From positions 15,545,001 through 15,609,000 of the forward strand of contig NC_061779.1 of assembly GCF_022458985.1 (NCBI RefSeq): 64,000 nucleotides of DNA, read 5' to 3'. A program made the position numbers and the translations under genes. Position 1 is the first letter of the stretch. Each line of letters starts with the position of its first letter. Shown here one piece after another: positions 62,785 to 64,000 of this stretch. Origin of the DNA: Mugil cephalus (lineage: Eukaryota; Chordata; Actinopteri; Mugiliformes; Mugilidae). The notes under the pieces are model-generated. The model had not been told where the DNA came from and made no database searches. It saw nothing but the letters and a program-made list of their open reading frames with translations.

Positions 62785-63452
62785 ATGGCTTCCTCTTTCG
62801 TTAACACCCAACAGATGATGCAGTTTTTCATCATTGCACAACAGTCACGTTTGCTTATATACCAGACAGTAGCTGCTGTAAGCCATCGAAAGTGATGTTC
62901 CGTGTGACACTGTATTACTTTTTATTTTGTTTCAAACCACTGATAATTTTGACTTTGTTTGCATTGAAACATTCAGCGTTTCGTCATTTCAAAGAGGGTT
63001 ACTGGTGCGTGAATGAAGAACTTAACAATATCCTTGAACGCTTGGTTATTATTCTGGATTTCTGAACCGTTCCACAAAGCTCAGGGAAAATCCTCCTGCT
63101 AAAATACAGAAAGCTTTTTGTGTCCCTTAAGCTCAACAATAACCTTTGTTGGTTTCCCACTCTGCTGTTTTATTGTTTTGAAAGTCACAGTAACAATAAC
63201 AGTCGTTTCACTGGTTTCCTGTAAATGTGACACCTATCTGACACTGAATAAAAATGAAATTTAACTCTGTTTAGTATGTGAAAAAGACGATGCAACAAAA
63301 CATGTAAAAAAAAAAAAAAGTATGTACACGCCAACATTCTTTGAATTAATTTACACTCGAAGTAGCCCCTTTCTTCAACAACAGTCAGGATACATCCCCG
63401 CTGACTGGCCGAGGCTGCTGGGTATTAGTCCATTCATACCAATTCATTTGGC

Positions 63453-63838
63453 TCAACTGGAGAAGTCGGTGTACATGGGAGCAATGTTGTGATCGAAGGC
63501 AGCGTACTGCGAGTCGCCCGTGCTGGCTAGTTTGAGTTGCTGAGCAGCGTGCGAGAGCTGGAAGGCGGCGTCAGGATGGGCCGAGTCTGGCAACAGGGTG
63601 CACTCTCTCTCCAGCAGGTCGGCCACTCCCTTCAGGAGCTCCCAGAAACCGAAAGCCAAAGCAGCCTTCCGCAGACGATTCAGCTCCTGATAGATTCAAA
63701 TAATTAAAAAAAAAAATGTTTAAAAAATGGAACCATTTATTCATAGGTTGGAGCCATTTCAGCTAAACTTACTTTATAGAAGGTCTGAGTTTTGTCTGGC
63801 AATTTCCTGGCATTCCTCAAGATCTTCTGGACATCCGT
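63453..63838 (-). CDS. ints14: Integrator complex subunit 14, last two coding exons
   Basis: INTS14 (VWA9) forms a module of the Integrator complex with INTS13 and INTS10 and binds nucleic acids near transcription sites. Two exons are visible: 63773-63838 (TDVQKILRNARKLPDKTQ) and 63453-63686 (ELNRLRKAALAFGF, then GVADLLERECTLLP and HPDAAFQLSHAAQQLKLAS), ending in a stop. Both are in phase 0. The match to the human C-terminus is very close residue by residue, with a slightly shorter tail ending MYTDFSS. The rest of the gene, including the VWA domain, lies beyond the right edge. It is convergent with HACD3. Confidence 0.95.
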
Positions 63839-64000
63839 CTGCACGGTGACAAGCATCAATAAATCAGTGATGACAAGGAAGTGATGGTTATCATTCAAGA
63901 AATTCTTAGCGGTCAGTTAAGGCGCTGACTGTACATCTGAATAAGCATTGTGTTAAGACGGTGTTATGTTTGAAAAAGGAAAGAACAGGATGTTGTCATG

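Overview
The window is vertebrate nuclear DNA, almost certainly from a ray-finned (teleost, probably percomorph) fish. All genes are spliced, with canonical GT-AG introns that are mostly 80-900 bp. The proteins are clear orthologs of a block on human chromosome 15q22-q24, and the repeats (two Tc1/mariner relics, hAT-like and TA-flanked MITEs, an L2/Rex-type LINE tail) are typical of fish. Exon boundaries were read by hand from splice sites, phase and homology, and every multi-exon gene below closes in frame.

Layout, left to right: a Tc1 relic at the left edge; the 3' end of a coiled-coil gene that is probably CCDC33 (+); CYP11A1 (-), tail to tail with it; STOML1 (-); a repeat-bearing gap; NR2E3 (-); a 5.8 kb gap holding candidate upstream exons and possible regulatory DNA; HEXA (-), head to head with ARIH1 (+) across an 850 bp shared promoter region; C15ORF39 (-), tail to tail with ARIH1; a 5.8 kb gap with no convincing gene; PPCDC (-), head to head with HACD3 (+) across about 260 bp; and the last two coding exons of INTS14 (-) at the right edge.

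The genes do not form one pathway. They cover mitochondrial steroid synthesis (CYP11A1), a stomatin/SCP2 protein of the late endosome (STOML1), a photoreceptor nuclear receptor (NR2E3), lysosomal glycan and ganglioside breakdown (HEXA), RBR ubiquitin ligation with cullins (ARIH1), coenzyme A synthesis (PPCDC), very-long-chain fatty acid elongation (HACD3) and the Integrator complex (INTS14). Their interest lies in conserved synteny and in features inside individual genes.

The most notable observation is in HEXA. It carries two homologous, non-identical versions of the exon that forms part of the active site. Both are fully open and have the same phase, but their lengths mean that using both, or neither, breaks the frame, so they should be mutually exclusive. 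One carries an Asn-His pair where the human alpha subunit has Asn-Arg; the other carries the Asp-Leu pair of the beta subunit. Second, C15ORF39 splices in frame to an exon encoding a lone C-terminal spindlin/Ssty (Tudor-like) repeat that the human protein, as I recall it, lacks; its predicted mRNA also has a 24-codon upstream ORF that ends one base before the main ATG. Other signals are a perfect 19-bp-arm hairpin just upstream of CYP11A1, a CLEAR-like TFEB site next to the HEXA start, and a possible unannotated spliced transcript upstream of NR2E3.
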